Positions 1 to 9,429 are shown, numbered from the stretch's first letter. The stretch: DNA of 64,000 nucleotides from Halonotius roseus (GCF_006861655.1 NZ_SESI01000001.1:1-64000), one strand, 5' to 3'. Notes: generated by a model from the sequence alone, not told the origin. Translations and numbers: made by a program.

Positions 1-950
1 CGCGGACGATGCTCTACGACATCAACGAGCTCGAATGGGACGACGAACTCCTCGACGAGTTCAACGTTCCGCGGGAGATCCTCCCCGAAGTTCGTCCGTC
101 CTCGGACGACGAAACCTACGGTTCCACCGACGCCGACGGCTTCCTCGGCGCCGAAGTGCCTGTTGCAGGCGCGCTCGGCGACCAGCAGGCCGCGCTGTTC
201 GGCCAGACCTGCTTCGACGCAGGTGACGCCAAGAACACGTACGGTACCGGCTCGTTCATGCTCATGAACACCGGCAACGAGGCCGTCAGCTCCGATCACG
301 GTCTGCTCACCACGATCGGCTTCCAGAAATCCGGCGGCGACGTCCAGTACGCCCTTGAAGGTTCGATCTTCATCACTGGCGCGGCCATCGAGTGGCTCGA
401 AGACATGACGCTCATCGAGGACGCTGCGGAGTCCGAAGAACTCGCACGCAGCGTCGACTCAACTGACGGCGTCTATGTTGTCCCGGCGTTCACTGGCCTC
501 GGTGCCCCGCACTGGGATCAGCGCGCACGCGGGACGATCGTCGGCATGACGCGTGGTACCCGACGCGAACACATCGTTCGCGCCACGCTCGAATCCATCG
601 CCTACCAGACGAAGGATGTCGCCGAGGCAATGGTCTCGGACGCCGACATCGATCTCTCCAGTCTGCGTGTCGACGGCGGAGCTGTGAAGAACAACTTCCT
701 CTGTCAGCTTCAGTCGAACATCATCGGCACGGAGATCGTCCGGCCGGTCGTCGACGAGACGACCGCCCTCGGTGCAGCCTACGCCGCCGGCCTCGCCGTC
801 GGCTACTGGGACACGGTTGACGAACTCCGCGACAACTGGCAGGTCGACCGACGCTTCCCTGTCGACGAGGACGCCGACATCGAAGTCAACTACGACCGCT
901 GGAAAGACGCCGTCGAGCGATCCGAAGACTGGGCCCGAGACGAAGAGTAA
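1..950 (+). CDS. glpK: Glycerol kinase, C-terminal part (5' end outside the window)
   Basis: About 315 C-terminal residues of an FGGY-family glycerol kinase, which phosphorylates glycerol to glycerol-3-phosphate in the cytoplasm. The reading frame is open to the left edge, and codons before the first in-window ATG continue the family consensus (SRTMLYDI), so the gene starts upstream. Visible motifs are the ATPase-fold loop [14 protein letters not shown], the segment [13 protein letters not shown] and the C-terminal adenosine-binding part [15 protein letters not shown]. Full-length family members are near 510 residues, so roughly 195 are missing. Haloarchaea use this enzyme to grow on glycerol released by algae. 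No frame break is seen. Confidence 0.96.
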   Translation, partial: RTMLYDINELEWDDELLDEFNVPREILPEVRPSSDDETYGSTDADGFLGAEVPVAGALGDQQAALFGQTCFDAGDAKNTYGTGSFMLMNTGNEAVSSDHGLLTTIGFQKSGGDVQYALEGSIFITGAAIEWLEDMTLIEDAAESEELARSVDSTDGVYVVPAFTGLGAPHWDQRARGTIVGMTRGTRREHIVRATLESIAYQTKDVAEAMVSDADIDLSSLRVDGGAVKNNFLCQLQSNIIGTEIVRPVVDETTALGAAYAAGLAVGYWDTVDELRDNWQVDRRFPVDEDADIEVNYDRWKDAVERSEDWARDEE

Positions 951-965
951 GCCGTCCCGAGTTCC

Positions 966-976
966 GTTATTTTTTG
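966..976 (+). terminator. T-rich stretch after glpK
   Basis: A run of six T (TATTTTTTGC) lies 16-26 nt past the glpK stop codon. Archaeal RNA polymerase commonly terminates at such T tracts without a hairpin. It is also close upstream of samp1, so it could be part of that promoter instead. Confidence 0.4.
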
Positions 977-1018
977 CTGTGCGAAACCCTCATGCCGACA
1001 GCGTGCCGAGCGTCGCGT

Positions 1019-1294
1019 ATGCGCTGGAAGCTGTTTGCGGATCTCGCCGAGCGCGCCGGTGACGACGAGATCGAGGTCTCCGTCGATGGCAGCGAGCCAA
1101 CCGCCGACGACGCGCTTGCGGCCTTACTGGCTGACTACCCTGAGTTGGAAGAACGGGTGTTCACAGCCGACGGCGATCTCGAATCCCATCTCAATCTGCT
1201 GCGGAACGGCGAGAACGTCAGCGACACCGGTCTCGCCACCCCCGTCAGCGACGACGACGAGCTCGCGCTGTTTCCACCGGTCAGCGGTGGGTAA
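1019..1294 (+). CDS. samp1: Ubiquitin-like small archaeal modifier protein SAMP1 (MoaD/ThiS family)
   Basis: A 91-residue beta-grasp protein ending in the diagnostic diglycine (PPVSGG). It starts MRWKLFADLAERAG, very like the known haloarchaeal SAMP1/MoaD family. In haloarchaea the C-terminal glycine is adenylated by the E1-like UbaA and then either joined to lysines of target proteins (sampylation) or used as sulfur carrier for molybdopterin synthesis. The ATG at 1019 is preferred over an in-frame upstream start at 974 because homology begins here. It stands alone between glpK and a DUF5817-type gene; no E1 or MoaE gene is adjacent. Confidence 0.9.
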   Translation: MRWKLFADLAERAGDDEIEVSVDGSEPTADDALAALLADYPELEERVFTADGDLESHLNLLRNGENVSDTGLATPVSDDDELALFPPVSGG

Positions 1295-1351
1295 CCGACC
1301 GCTGCCACCGCTACCCACAGACTCAACACGGTATAGCGACACTGCGCAGAT

Positions 1352-1882
1352 ATGTATGCGGTCGTCGGCTGCAACAACTGCAGTATGCTGTGGCTCCTTA
1401 CTGATCCCGACAGTGCTGACTCCGCGCAGTGCCCGCGATGTGAGCGAACGCATCAAACAAGCAAGCTGAAACGGTTGTTCGAATCCGAGGATCGATCGGC
1501 GGCCAGAGAGGCCCGGTCGGCGTTGCTGGCGAAAAAACAGGGCGACTCCGAAGCCTTCGCCGATGTCGCCCATATCTCCGAACTCGAACAGCAGGCCGAG
1601 GACGCCGGGATCGACGACCGCGAGTATCTGGAAGGATCCGGTATCGACGCCGACAGCGTCGCTGCCGCGGGCGAGACGACACGCGAGACGGCGGGCTCCC
1701 ACGACGAGATCGTCCGCGAAGCCGTCCGCGAGGCTGGCGACGATGACCGACCGACAGCGTCCGAAATCGTCGCCTACGCCGCCGACCGTGGCGTGCCGAA
1801 CGAAAAGACACGCAAACTCCTCGAAAAGCTCTGTCGGGTGGGCGATGCCTCCGAAAGCCGCGGTCGGTATCGGCTGCTGTAA
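1352..1882 (+). CDS. Zinc-ribbon plus winged-helix haloarchaeal protein (DUF5817-like)
   Basis: A 176-residue protein. The N-terminus carries two Cys pairs (CNNC near residue 7 and CPRC near residue 27), a zinc ribbon. A charged helical middle follows, and the last 60 residues look like a winged helix (ASEIVAYAADRGVP, then KTRKLLEKL and GRYRLL at the end). The architecture resembles haloarchaeal DUF5817 proteins, with probable nucleic-acid binding but no established function. It faces the convergent hmgA gene with a 26 bp gap. Confidence 0.7.
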   Translation: MYAVVGCNNCSMLWLLTDPDSADSAQCPRCERTHQTSKLKRLFESEDRSAAREARSALLAKKQGDSEAFADVAHISELEQQAEDAGIDDREYLEGSGIDADSVAAAGETTRETAGSHDEIVREAVREAGDDDRPTASEIVAYAADRGVPNEKTRKLLEKLCRVGDASESRGRYRLL

Positions 1883-1908
1883 CTCGCGGCGGCGACCGCA
1901 CCTCGCAG

Positions 1909-3135
1909 TCAGCGACCCAGCGATTCGTGCGCACTCGACAGATGCCGCGAGCCGAGCGCGGCGAGCAAGGAGAGTTCGCCCGCCAACGCGCCGACCGCGA
2001 TCGCCTCTGCCAGCGCGTCGGCGTTGCTGCCGGCGGGATCGCCACCGCCGCCGACGCCGAGGATGTCGAGAGCCTCTGATTGGGTTGGGAGCTTCGTTCC
2101 GCCGCCGACGGTGCCGACTTCGAGACTCGCCAGCGACACCGACATGTAGAGATCGCCGTCGTCAGTCTCTTCGGCGGTCGTGATCGCGTTCGCACCCTCG
2201 ACGACTTGGGCTTCGTCCTGTCCAGTGGCCAGAAACATCGCCGCGACCGGGTTGGCGACATGGGCGTTGAACCCGAGCGCGCCCGCTTTTGCCGAGCCGA
2301 GCAGATTCTTTCGGGTGTTGATCTCGGCGATCGCTTCGGGTGTCGTATCCAGCGTCTCGGCGACGACCTCACCGGGCACAACGACATCGGCGGTCACCGA
2401 GCGGCCGCGGCCCTCGACGGCGTTGATGGCGGCCGGTTTTTTGTCCGTACAGAGGTTCCCCGACAGCGCGACTAGGGAGGCGGCCGTCTCGCGTTCGACG
2501 ACCTCGCAGGCCGCTTTCGTGGCGATGGTGACCATGTTCATTCCCATCGCGTCCTTCGTATCGTAGCGGAATCGGAGATAGACGTTGTTGCCGACGACGT
2601 AGGGTGTCACGTCCTGTAACTCGCCGTGGTTCGTCGTCTCCTCGGCGGCCTCCCGCAGCGTGGCCTCGTTGTCCCGAACCCACTCGACGAGCGCGAGGGC
2701 TTCGGCCACGTCGGTAACGCTGAACACCGGCGCGCGCGTCATCCCGGCTTTCGTCACGCGGGCGGTCGCGCCGCCGGATTTGTTGATGACCGAACAGCCC
2801 CGATTCACGGAGGCCAACAGCGCGCCCTCGGTCGTCGCCAGCGGGAGGTATCGCTCGTCGTCCAGCGCGGCCCCGTTGATATCGACCGGGCCGACAACGC
2901 CCAGCGGCACCTGCACGGTGCCGATCATATTTTCGATGTTTGGCTCGGCGACCTCCGCCGGGAAGCCGTAGTCGCCGATGGCCTCGCAGTCAGCGTCGGC
3001 AGCGGTTTCGACGACCTGCCGGCGGACGGCGGCGGCGGTGTCAGGATCGGTGTGGTCGGCCAGTTCGTGGAGGCGAAGCTTGCCGGCCTCGACGCGCTCG
3101 ACGAGATCGGCCACGCGGTCGGCGTCTGCGGTCAT
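1909..3135 (-). CDS. hmgA: Hydroxymethylglutaryl-CoA reductase (NADPH), class I
   Basis: A 408-residue enzyme of the mevalonate pathway that reduces HMG-CoA to mevalonate with NADPH, feeding archaeal isoprenoid lipids and retinal/carotenoids. Class I motifs are clear: ENMIGTVQVPLGVVGP, the glutamate in TTEGALL, GMNMVTIATKA, the catalytic lysine region TDKKPAAIN, the aspartate in ATGQDEAQVVEG and a C-terminal His in GSRHLSSAH. The length fits the membrane-free archaeal form. This gene is the classical statin/mevinolin resistance marker in haloarchaea. The ATG at 3135 directly precedes the conserved start. Confidence 0.96.
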   Translation of the reverse strand: MTADADRVADLVERVEAGKLRLHELADHTDPDTAAAVRRQVVETAADADCEAIGDYGFPAEVAEPNIENMIGTVQVPLGVVGPVDINGAALDDERYLPLATTEGALLASVNRGCSVINKSGGATARVTKAGMTRAPVFSVTDVAEALALVEWVRDNEATLREAAEETTNHGELQDVTPYVVGNNVYLRFRYDTKDAMGMNMVTIATKAACEVVERETAASLVALSGNLCTDKKPAAINAVEGRGRSVTADVVVPGEVVAETLDTTPEAIAEINTRKNLLGSAKAGALGFNAHVANPVAAMFLATGQDEAQVVEGANAITTAEETDDGDLYMSVSLASLEVGTVGGGTKLPTQSEALDILGVGGGGDPAGSNADALAEAIAVGALAGELSLLAALGSRHLSSAHESLGR

Positions 3136-3207
3136 AGGGAGGCCTGCGGGCGGCGGTTGCTAAGGGTTGTCGGTTGTCGCTGTCGACGGCGGCCGATCAC
3201 CGTACGA

Positions 3208-4182
3208 TCACCACCGATGGTCGACTGTCGACCGGAGGAACGTGAGTTGGTGGCCGACGACTGTCTCAAAGTCGGCCTCGAAAACGCTCATGTGGTCGGC
3301 CGGGAGTTCGATGTACGTCGACTCCGGGATGCGGTCGGCGGCGGCTGCCGGCCCCTCGGCGGGAACGATCTGGTCGTGACTCCCGCCGATGACGAGCGCG
3401 GGACAGCGGATCTCATCGACGGTCGTGATCGGTCGATATCCGGGCAGCGCGAGAAAAATCTGTGCCGGCAGTCGATTGACCCAGTCGGAGTCGCGGTCGA
3501 CCGCATCGAGGATCGCTCGCCGCGCGCCGGGAGCAGTCAGCACCGCGAACTCGCCGGGCTCATCGACGAGTCGCACCTCGTGACCCCGGCCGACTTTTGC
3601 GCCGACTGCGTCCCGCAAACCAGCAAGCGTTGATCTGAGAAACCGCTTGGGCTGTCGCAGCGAGCGGCGAAGTTCCTGCCGGCCGTCGACGAATGGGGCC
3701 GTTGTGATCACCCCAGCGACACGAAAATCGTCGGCAGCGACCGAGAGGACGTGACCACCCGAAAAGGAGTACCCCCAGAGAACGAGCCGGTTACTGTCGA
3801 CAGCATCGGTGTCGATCATCGTCTCGATCGCGGCCTCGTAGTCAGCGATCTGTTTGGCTGGATCAGCGAGCCCCCGTGGCTCGCCGTCGCTGTCGCCGTG
3901 GTGCCGGAAGTCGAAGACGAACGCGGCGAAGCCGGCGGCCGCGAACCGCTCGGCGACCGCCGGGAGGACGAAGGATCGCCACATCCCGAGGCCAGGAGCC
4001 ATGACGACGACCGGCGGCGTGTCGACGTCGGCAGGCAGATACAGCGTGCCCACACAGGTCTCGCCGTCGCTGTCGAACTCGATGGTGCGGGTCGAGTACG
4101 CCTCCGGCGTCGGGCGGCGAAGCGACTGCTGGGCTCGCGCGTTCGGGCGTCGACGGCCACGGGGGCGAGCTGACTCGCTCAT
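3208..4182 (-). CDS. Alpha/beta hydrolase
   Basis: A 324-residue alpha/beta-hydrolase fold protein. It shows the oxyanion-region APGLGMWRS, the FRHHGDSDG turn, a nucleophile elbow GYSFSGGH, an acid in GGSHDQIVP and the catalytic His in PADHMSVF, so the triad is complete. The frame is open to 4269, but the ATG at 4182 is preferred because a GGAGG Shine-Dalgarno sits 5 nt upstream and the extension is unconserved-looking. The N-terminal 35 residues are Arg-rich. The substrate cannot be predicted; dienelactone-hydrolase or acyl-peptidase-like activity are possibilities. It is divergent from the glycosyltransferase at 4414. Confidence 0.82.
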   Translation of the reverse strand: MSESARPRGRRRPNARAQQSLRRPTPEAYSTRTIEFDSDGETCVGTLYLPADVDTPPVVVMAPGLGMWRSFVLPAVAERFAAAGFAAFVFDFRHHGDSDGEPRGLADPAKQIADYEAAIETMIDTDAVDSNRLVLWGYSFSGGHVLSVAADDFRVAGVITTAPFVDGRQELRRSLRQPKRFLRSTLAGLRDAVGAKVGRGHEVRLVDEPGEFAVLTAPGARRAILDAVDRDSDWVNRLPAQIFLALPGYRPITTVDEIRCPALVIGGSHDQIVPAEGPAAAADRIPESTYIELPADHMSVFEADFETVVGHQLTFLRSTVDHRW

Positions 4183-4413
4183 CGGGCCTCCGGGTGCAGG
4201 GTGGCTGTGTTGGTCATACATCCTCTCTGTCGGCTGGGAACTAAACCGTTGACCCGAACCATCGACCAAGAGCCAAACTGCACATCGTTTGTAAGCGACC
4301 GCAAACGACCACTTGCGAGCCGGGTAGTGACCAAATTCAGTATATCTGATGCTAAGCGTCGTTTCGAGGCTTTTTTATCTTGTAGCGACGATCTACTCGG
4401 ATAGTACCCCGTC

Positions 4414-5703
4414 ATGAGAGCACGGCTCCAGCGCGCGTTCGAAACCATCGGGTGGGCCGGAACCGCCCTCCTGTTGGTGCTTTTCGGCCTCTATCAGGGG
4501 ATCCAACAGCAGGTGCTCACCGTCGAACTGCTGTGGCTCTCCCTCGAAGTTGTCTGGCTTGATGCCGTTTCGGCCAGCCTCGTGTTTACCGGCTTCATCC
4601 TATTCACAGGATTACTGCTGATTCACGAAGTCTCGACGCCCGCGACCAACGTGACCGAGATCACCGATGGCCCAAAGCTGACTGCCATCATCCCGGTGTA
4701 CCGCGACGGCAACGTCCTGTATCGGAGCGTCGAGAGCCTCCGGGAGTCGAGCTACGAGAACCTCGAGATCGTCGTCGCCTGCGAACCCGACGACGAGGCG
4801 ACGATCACGACTGCTGAATCCATGGCTGACGATGTGGTGTCGGTCATGATCAACGAGTATCCGGGCTCGAAAGCCGGCGCGATCCAGACGGTTGTCGAGC
4901 GATCCGCAAGCGACTCGTTCGCCGTCTTCGATGCCGACGAGGTCGTTGACAAGTCGTTCCTCGCCAGCGGTATGGGCGCGCTCCACGTCGAGGGCTACGA
5001 CGTGTTTCAGGGCCGGCGGGTTCCCGAGCCGACCGGGCTCGTCGAGACGCTGGCGTACTGTGAGCGCGTCACGTTCCACGCCAGCTACAAGCTGGTCGAA
5101 CTCACCGGGTTCCGCAACTGCCGGAGCTCATCGACCGTGTTCACCCGCGAAGCCTACGAGACGGTCGGTGGCTACGACGACCTGCTGACCGAGGATCTCG
5201 CCTTCGCCCACAAATGCTACCGCCACGACCTCTCGGTTCGACAGGCCCGAAACTACACCAGCCTGATGGAAGCCCCGCATACGCTCGCGGATTTCTGGGG
5301 CCAGCGCAAGCGGTGGCGGATCGGCCAGGTTGAGGTGCTGCACGCGTCGCTGACGGGCCGACTCACCGACGGGATCCGACACCGCCGCTGGATCTCGATG
5401 TCGCGGATGATCACGAGCATCGGCGGGAGCATCTTCCTGCTGGTGTTGCTCTCGAAGCTGTTCGTCCTGGTGTTGCTCAACGCCACACTGTACTACCTGC
5501 TGCCGATCGTCGCCACCGCGCTCGTCGCCGCCGGTGTCGGGTGGGCCGACTCACGAGCCGGTGATATCGGCTCGGTCGTCCCGATCACGCTCGTCGCGCC
5601 GCTGGTCTACCCGGTCTTCGGCGTGTTGATGCTCCGGTCGATCCTTGAGTACGCCCTCAGCTGGGATGGCACGTGGTACCACGTCGAGAAGACGGGTACC
5701 TGA
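4414..5703 (+). CDS. Membrane family-2 glycosyltransferase (hyaluronan/cellulose-synthase-like)
   Basis: A 429-residue GT2 enzyme. Two N-terminal membrane segments (about 12-30 and 45-70) precede a GT-A domain with LTAIIPVYRDGN, the acceptor/metal DADEVVD motif, the catalytic EDLAFAHKC and the processive-type RKRWRIGQ motif; several C-terminal membrane helices follow (about 335-410). Such enzymes extrude or assemble extracellular polysaccharide or glycolipid from nucleotide sugars. The QxxRW-like motif suggests a processive synthase, but the product is unknown. A T-rich element (TTTTTTATCTT near 4371) lies about 35 nt upstream. Confidence 0.85.
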   Translation: MRARLQRAFETIGWAGTALLLVLFGLYQGIQQQVLTVELLWLSLEVVWLDAVSASLVFTGFILFTGLLLIHEVSTPATNVTEITDGPKLTAIIPVYRDGNVLYRSVESLRESSYENLEIVVACEPDDEATITTAESMADDVVSVMINEYPGSKAGAIQTVVERSASDSFAVFDADEVVDKSFLASGMGALHVEGYDVFQGRRVPEPTGLVETLAYCERVTFHASYKLVELTGFRNCRSSSTVFTREAYETVGGYDDLLTEDLAFAHKCYRHDLSVRQARNYTSLMEAPHTLADFWGQRKRWRIGQVEVLHASLTGRLTDGIRHRRWISMSRMITSIGGSIFLLVLLSKLFVLVLLNATLYYLLPIVATALVAAGVGWADSRAGDIGSVVPITLVAPLVYPVFGVLMLRSILEYALSWDGTWYHVEKTGT

Positions 5704-5747
5704 CCGGTATCCGCGTCACTTATTGAACTCGCCGACCCACCTCGGGT

Positions 5748-6455
5748 ATGTCCCGACTGCTGCGCGACCGGCAGTCCCTCCCTGCCCGTGATGATCTGCC
5801 GTGGTGGCTGTCGCCGGTGCCGACGACGCTGGAGAACCTTGGCTTCCGGCTCGTCTGGCTCGTCGTCGCCATCAACCTCGCGGGCACCGCCTTCGGGTTT
5901 TGGTACTACCGGGCGCAGTTTGCCGCGACGCCAGCCGAGATGTGGCTGTTCGTGCCTGACAGCCCGATGGCGACGCTGTTTATTGCTGGTGCGTTCGCGC
6001 TGTGGGCACTCGGACGGCAACACGACACGCTGACCGCGCTGGCGTTTTTTGGCAACATCAAACTCGGGCTCTGGACGCCGTGGGTGCTCGTTGTCTTCGC
6101 CGAGGAGTTCCTTGCGTTCACCCCACTGCCGCTGTATGCGTTTCTGCTCGTGAGCCATCTCGCCATGGTCGTCCAAGCGTTCGTCCTCCACCGTCTCACC
6201 GACTTTCCGGTTCGGGCGGTCGGCCTCGCAGTCCTGTGGTATACGGTCGATCTCACGGTCGATTACTTCGTTCCAATCGTCGGCGAGCCACATCATACGG
6301 CGATCCCGCTGGCCCGCGAGACACCGATCGCGCTGGAGGCGACGGCGTTCCAGCTGGCGGCGTGGGGCGCGGTCGTCCTGACCATTATCCCGCTGTTTTG
6401 GGCGTTGGCAACGCGGGTTCGGAAGCGCGACAGCGAGCGGCCACGCGATAGCTAA
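5748..6455 (+). CDS. DUF1405-type multi-pass membrane protein
   Basis: A 235-residue integral membrane protein with about six hydrophobic helices and conserved patches typical of DUF1405: WYYRAQF, FVPDSPMATLF, GNIKLGLWTPWV and YTVDLTVDYFVP. The family occurs in Bacillus and haloarchaea and has no assigned function. It begins 44 bp after the glycosyltransferase on the same strand, so the two may be co-transcribed. Confidence 0.82.
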   Translation: MSRLLRDRQSLPARDDLPWWLSPVPTTLENLGFRLVWLVVAINLAGTAFGFWYYRAQFAATPAEMWLFVPDSPMATLFIAGAFALWALGRQHDTLTALAFFGNIKLGLWTPWVLVVFAEEFLAFTPLPLYAFLLVSHLAMVVQAFVLHRLTDFPVRAVGLAVLWYTVDLTVDYFVPIVGEPHHTAIPLARETPIALEATAFQLAAWGAVVLTIIPLFWALATRVRKRDSERPRDS

Positions 6456-6502
6456 CCGGGAGGCGACGAGAGGTTTTACCGGCTGGCACGCCAGGGATCT
6501 GT

Positions 6503-7552
6503 ATGTCCACAGACGACGAGGTTCGGCTGTGTATTGTGGGTGCCGGACTCGCCGCGGCGGGGATGGCCGACGCGCTCAGCGAGGAGGGGATCTCGATCAC
6601 GGTTCTCGAAAAGAGCCGCGGCGTCGGCGGCCGCGCGGCCACCCGTCGCCGCAACGGCTGTCGGTACGACCACGGCGCGAACTACATCAAAGACAGCGAC
6701 GAGCGAACCCGTGAGCTGCTGGAGTCGCTCGGCACAGACGGCCTCGTCGATATCGACGCCCCGGTGTGGCCCTTCGATTCCGACGGGACGATCTCCGAAA
6801 GCGAGCGGCCGGAGTCCCACAAATGGACGTGGGAGGCCGGCATCACCCAACTCGCAAAGCGGCTGTTCGGCCGGACTGACGCTGAGATCCGAAAAGAAAC
6901 CCGTGTCGACGCGCTTCGAGAGGATCCAGCAGGCTGGACGATCAGTGATACGGACGGAGCAACACACGGCCCGTTTGACGCCGTCGTGTTGACGCCGCCG
7001 GCCCCTCAGACAGCCGATCTGCTTCGAGCAACCGAACTCGTCGACGGCGAGGGCGACCTCGCCGCGGCCACCGACGCTGTCGATCAGGTACCGTATCGGA
7101 CGATCCGAGCGGTCCTGCTGCATTACCCCTTTGAGATCGATCGCCCCTACTACGCACTGGTCAACGACGACCGCGAGCACGAGATCGGCTGGCTGTCGCG
7201 GGAATCCTGCAAACCCGGTCACGTGCCGGCCGGCGAGGAGTTGCTTGTCGTTCAGATGGCTCCCGACTGGTCGACAGCGAACTACGATATCCCGCTCGAC
7301 GACGCCGCAAGCGAGGTTGCTGAGCAGGCGGCACAGCTGCTCGATGACGACCGCCTCACAGAGCCCGACTGGGTCGACGACCAGGGCTGGCGGTACGCCC
7401 TGCCGGATGCTGGCGTCGACAGCGAGGCCGTCGCACCGCTGGAAGCACACGGCCTCTATGTCGCTGGCGACTGGGTTGTTGGCGAGGGCCGAGCCCACGA
7501 GGCCCTGTGGTGCGGCGTCGACGTTGGCGAACGACTCGCGGCGACGATATGA
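6503..7552 (+). CDS. FAD-dependent amine oxidase / renalase-like oxidoreductase
   Basis: A 349-residue flavoprotein. The N-terminal Rossmann dinucleotide fold reads CIVGAGLAAAGMADAL and is followed by the acidic ribose-binding residue in VLEKSRGVGGRAATRR, which is typical of the renalase/amine-oxidase branch. The C-terminal FAD-binding segment is GLYVAGDWVVGEGRAHEAL. Enzymes of this type oxidise amines or reduced nicotinamide isomers; the substrate here is unknown. It starts 47 bp after the DUF1405 gene and is followed after 50 bp by the PHP-domain gene, all on the plus strand. Confidence 0.84.
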   Translation: MSTDDEVRLCIVGAGLAAAGMADALSEEGISITVLEKSRGVGGRAATRRRNGCRYDHGANYIKDSDERTRELLESLGTDGLVDIDAPVWPFDSDGTISESERPESHKWTWEAGITQLAKRLFGRTDAEIRKETRVDALREDPAGWTISDTDGATHGPFDAVVLTPPAPQTADLLRATELVDGEGDLAAATDAVDQVPYRTIRAVLLHYPFEIDRPYYALVNDDREHEIGWLSRESCKPGHVPAGEELLVVQMAPDWSTANYDIPLDDAASEVAEQAAQLLDDDRLTEPDWVDDQGWRYALPDAGVDSEAVAPLEAHGLYVAGDWVVGEGRAHEALWCGVDVGERLAATI

Positions 7553-7602
7553 CCGACCGCCGAGTACAGAGCTTTTTGTCCGTGTAGGGCATCGTGATCC
7601 GT

Positions 7603-8406
7603 ATGACAACCCTCCAGATCGATTTCCACGTCCACTCGGAGGGTTCCTACGACGGCCACGAGCCGGTCGAACTCATCCTCGAACACGCCGCCGACATCGG
7701 CCTCGACGCTGTCGTCATCACCGACCACGACGTGATTCACGAATCCACGCGTGCAGCCGATCTCGCGGCCGACTACGGCCTCATCGGGATCCCCGGTGTC
7801 GAGGTCTCGACCGCCCACGGCCACCTGCTTGCGATCGGTGTCGAGGAGATGCCGCCACGCCGCGCCCCCTACGAGGAGACGGTCGCCTGGATCCGCGACC
7901 ACGGCGGCGTCGCCATCGTCCCCCACCCATTCCAGCGCACCCGCCACGGCGTCCGCAAGAAGAACATCCCCGATGTCGACGCGATCGAGACGTTCAACGC
8001 GTGGCTGTTCACCGGCTACAAGAACCAACGCGCCAGGCGGTACGCCGAGGCCTACGGCTACCCGACGGTCGCCGCCAGCGACGCCCACACGCTGCCGTAC
8101 GTCGGCCGCGCATACACCGAGATCACGATCCCGGAGGCCGACCGCACGGCGGTCACAAGCGCGGACGTGTTGACGGCGATCCGGGAGGGGTCGACAGCGG
8201 TACAGGGGCGGCGCGCGCCTGTGCCGATGGCGGCCAGACATTACGCGATCGGCGCGGCGCGGAAAAGCGGCTACTACGCGAAGGAAGGAACCCTGCAGAC
8301 GGCCGCCTATGCCAGATTCGGGACGCTCAAAAGCGGATCGCTCATCAAAACAGGCGTTGAAAAAGGACTGCGTGGCGTCGGAAAACTGCTCGCTGCAGTC
8401 CGGTAG
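7603..8406 (+). CDS. PHP-domain metal-dependent phosphoesterase
   Basis: A 267-residue PHP protein. All metal-ligand motifs are visible: DFHVHSEGSYDG at the N-terminus, VITDHDVIHE, PGVEVSTAHGH, VPHPFQ and AASDAHTLPYVG. Related archaeal proteins hydrolyse phosphoesters such as nucleoside 3',5'-bisphosphates or histidinol-phosphate-like substrates; the exact activity here is open. A GTG nine bases upstream is in frame, but the ATG at 7603 starts the conserved strand. The last 60 residues are basic and unlike the PHP core. Confidence 0.85.
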   Translation: MTTLQIDFHVHSEGSYDGHEPVELILEHAADIGLDAVVITDHDVIHESTRAADLAADYGLIGIPGVEVSTAHGHLLAIGVEEMPPRRAPYEETVAWIRDHGGVAIVPHPFQRTRHGVRKKNIPDVDAIETFNAWLFTGYKNQRARRYAEAYGYPTVAASDAHTLPYVGRAYTEITIPEADRTAVTSADVLTAIREGSTAVQGRRAPVPMAARHYAIGAARKSGYYAKEGTLQTAAYARFGTLKSGSLIKTGVEKGLRGVGKLLAAVR

Positions 8407-8415
8407 CGCGGCCGA

Positions 8416-8790
8416 CTACCGCGTCACCGGGAAATCAAGCACGTCGTCGAACTCCTCGCGGAGGGCCTCGGTGTCGACCGGTTTTGTGACGTAGCCGTCG
8501 GCACCGGCGCGGGCGGCCTCCCGCATCTTTTCATTTTGCGAGACGCTGGTGACCATCACGACAGTGGTCTCCGGCGATCGATCCTTGATACGGCGGAGGG
8601 ATTCGATCCCGTTGAGCTCCGGCATCATGATGTCCATCGTGATGACATCCGGTCGCTTTGCTTCGAACACCTTGATGGCCTCCCGGCCGTTTTCGGCCGT
8701 TCCGACGACATCGAACCAGTTACCGATCGTATTCGAGACGATGTTTCGCTGGAACGAGGAGTCGTCGACAACGATCGCCTGCTGGGTCAT
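8416..8790 (-). CDS. CheY-like single-domain response regulator
   Basis: A 124-residue stand-alone receiver. The acidic pair is in VVDDSS, the phospho-acceptor Asp in TMDIMMPE, the conserved Thr/Ser in VMVTSVS and the Lys in YVTKPVD. It strongly resembles archaeal CheY, which couples chemoreceptor kinases to the archaellum via CheF, but no che or arl gene is nearby, so it could serve another kinase. The ATG at 8790 is chosen because a TATA box lies 25 bp upstream, making this a leaderless start; the longer frame to 8832 crosses that TATA box. Confidence 0.9.
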   Translation of the reverse strand: MTQQAIVVDDSSFQRNIVSNTIGNWFDVVGTAENGREAIKVFEAKRPDVITMDIMMPELNGIESLRRIKDRSPETTVVMVTSVSQNEKMREAARAGADGYVTKPVDTEALREEFDDVLDFPVTR

Positions 8791-8810
8791 AGCCGTAGGT
8801 CGCTGGGTGC

Positions 8811-8820
8811 GTATATAATG
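8811..8820 (-). promoter_or_regulatory. TATA box of the CheY-like gene
   Basis: On the minus strand the sequence reads CATTATATAC, centred about 25 bp upstream of the ATG at 8790. This is the spacing expected when transcription starts at or next to the start codon in haloarchaea. Confidence 0.7.
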
Positions 8821-8868
8821 GTTGCTCATCATGTTCCGCTGGAAGATAGTCCAGACGCTGTGGTCGGC

Positions 8869-9348
8869 TCAGTCGTCCGACGACCGCGGCTGGAACGAAA
8901 GCGTCGACAAATCGAGAGACCAGCCACGGAGAAAGCGTCCAAGTACCCACAGCCCAGCACCAAACGAGATGAGATACAGATACTGTAGTTCCCACGGCTC
9001 TTGAATCAGGGCGCGTTCGACAGTGACTGTCTCGACAGACTGTAACGTCCCGTGCGCACCGATCTCCGTTCCGACAGCCGCATCAGCCACCGACTCACCG
9101 GTCAGCGTGAACCGAACGGGTTGCCCGCGTGGGTCGGTTTCGATGACGACGGGATCGGTTGTAACAACAGTGCCCCAGACCGTCACCTGATCGCCGACAA
9201 CAGCGTCGCCGTCGGTTGCGATGGCTTCGGGGCCGGGATATCGCCCGTCCGCCGCGTTCGGCGCGAGCGTGCCATGCCACACCGAGAGACCGGCCAACAG
9301 TCCGATGAGGAGTCCGACGACAAGGAGCCGCCGACCGCGTGGCGTCAT
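8869..9348 (-). CDS. Membrane-anchored small OB-fold-like haloarchaeal protein
   Basis: A 159-residue protein with an N-terminal membrane helix (about residues 8-25), an extracytoplasmic beta-rich domain (GDQVTVWGTVVTTDPVVIE, later GTEIGAHGTL), a second membrane helix (about 122-140) and a short cytoplasmic tail. The central domain looks like the small OB-fold seen in tRNA_anti-like or periplasmic nucleic-acid/metal-binding modules, but I do not recognise a named family. No enzyme motif is visible. Confidence 0.65.
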   Translation of the reverse strand: MTPRGRRLLVVGLLIGLLAGLSVWHGTLAPNAADGRYPGPEAIATDGDAVVGDQVTVWGTVVTTDPVVIETDPRGQPVRFTLTGESVADAAVGTEIGAHGTLQSVETVTVERALIQEPWELQYLYLISFGAGLWVLGRFLRGWSLDLSTLSFQPRSSDD

Positions 9349-9395
9349 TGGCTCAGTATGCCGACAGCAGACTCAAAGCTATTGGGATCACAAGC

Positions 9396-9429
9396 CGGAG
9401 CAGAAAGGTATAGGGGCGAGAATCGAACC
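9396..9429 (-). repeat. Partial tRNA-His 3'-end copy A (att-like scar)
   Basis: Thirty-two of 34 bases match 9667-9700, which covers the last 22 bases of tRNA-His plus 12 bases beyond its 3' end. The two mismatches are adjacent (AT instead of CC at 9410-9411). There is no tRNA body attached. Confidence 0.75.
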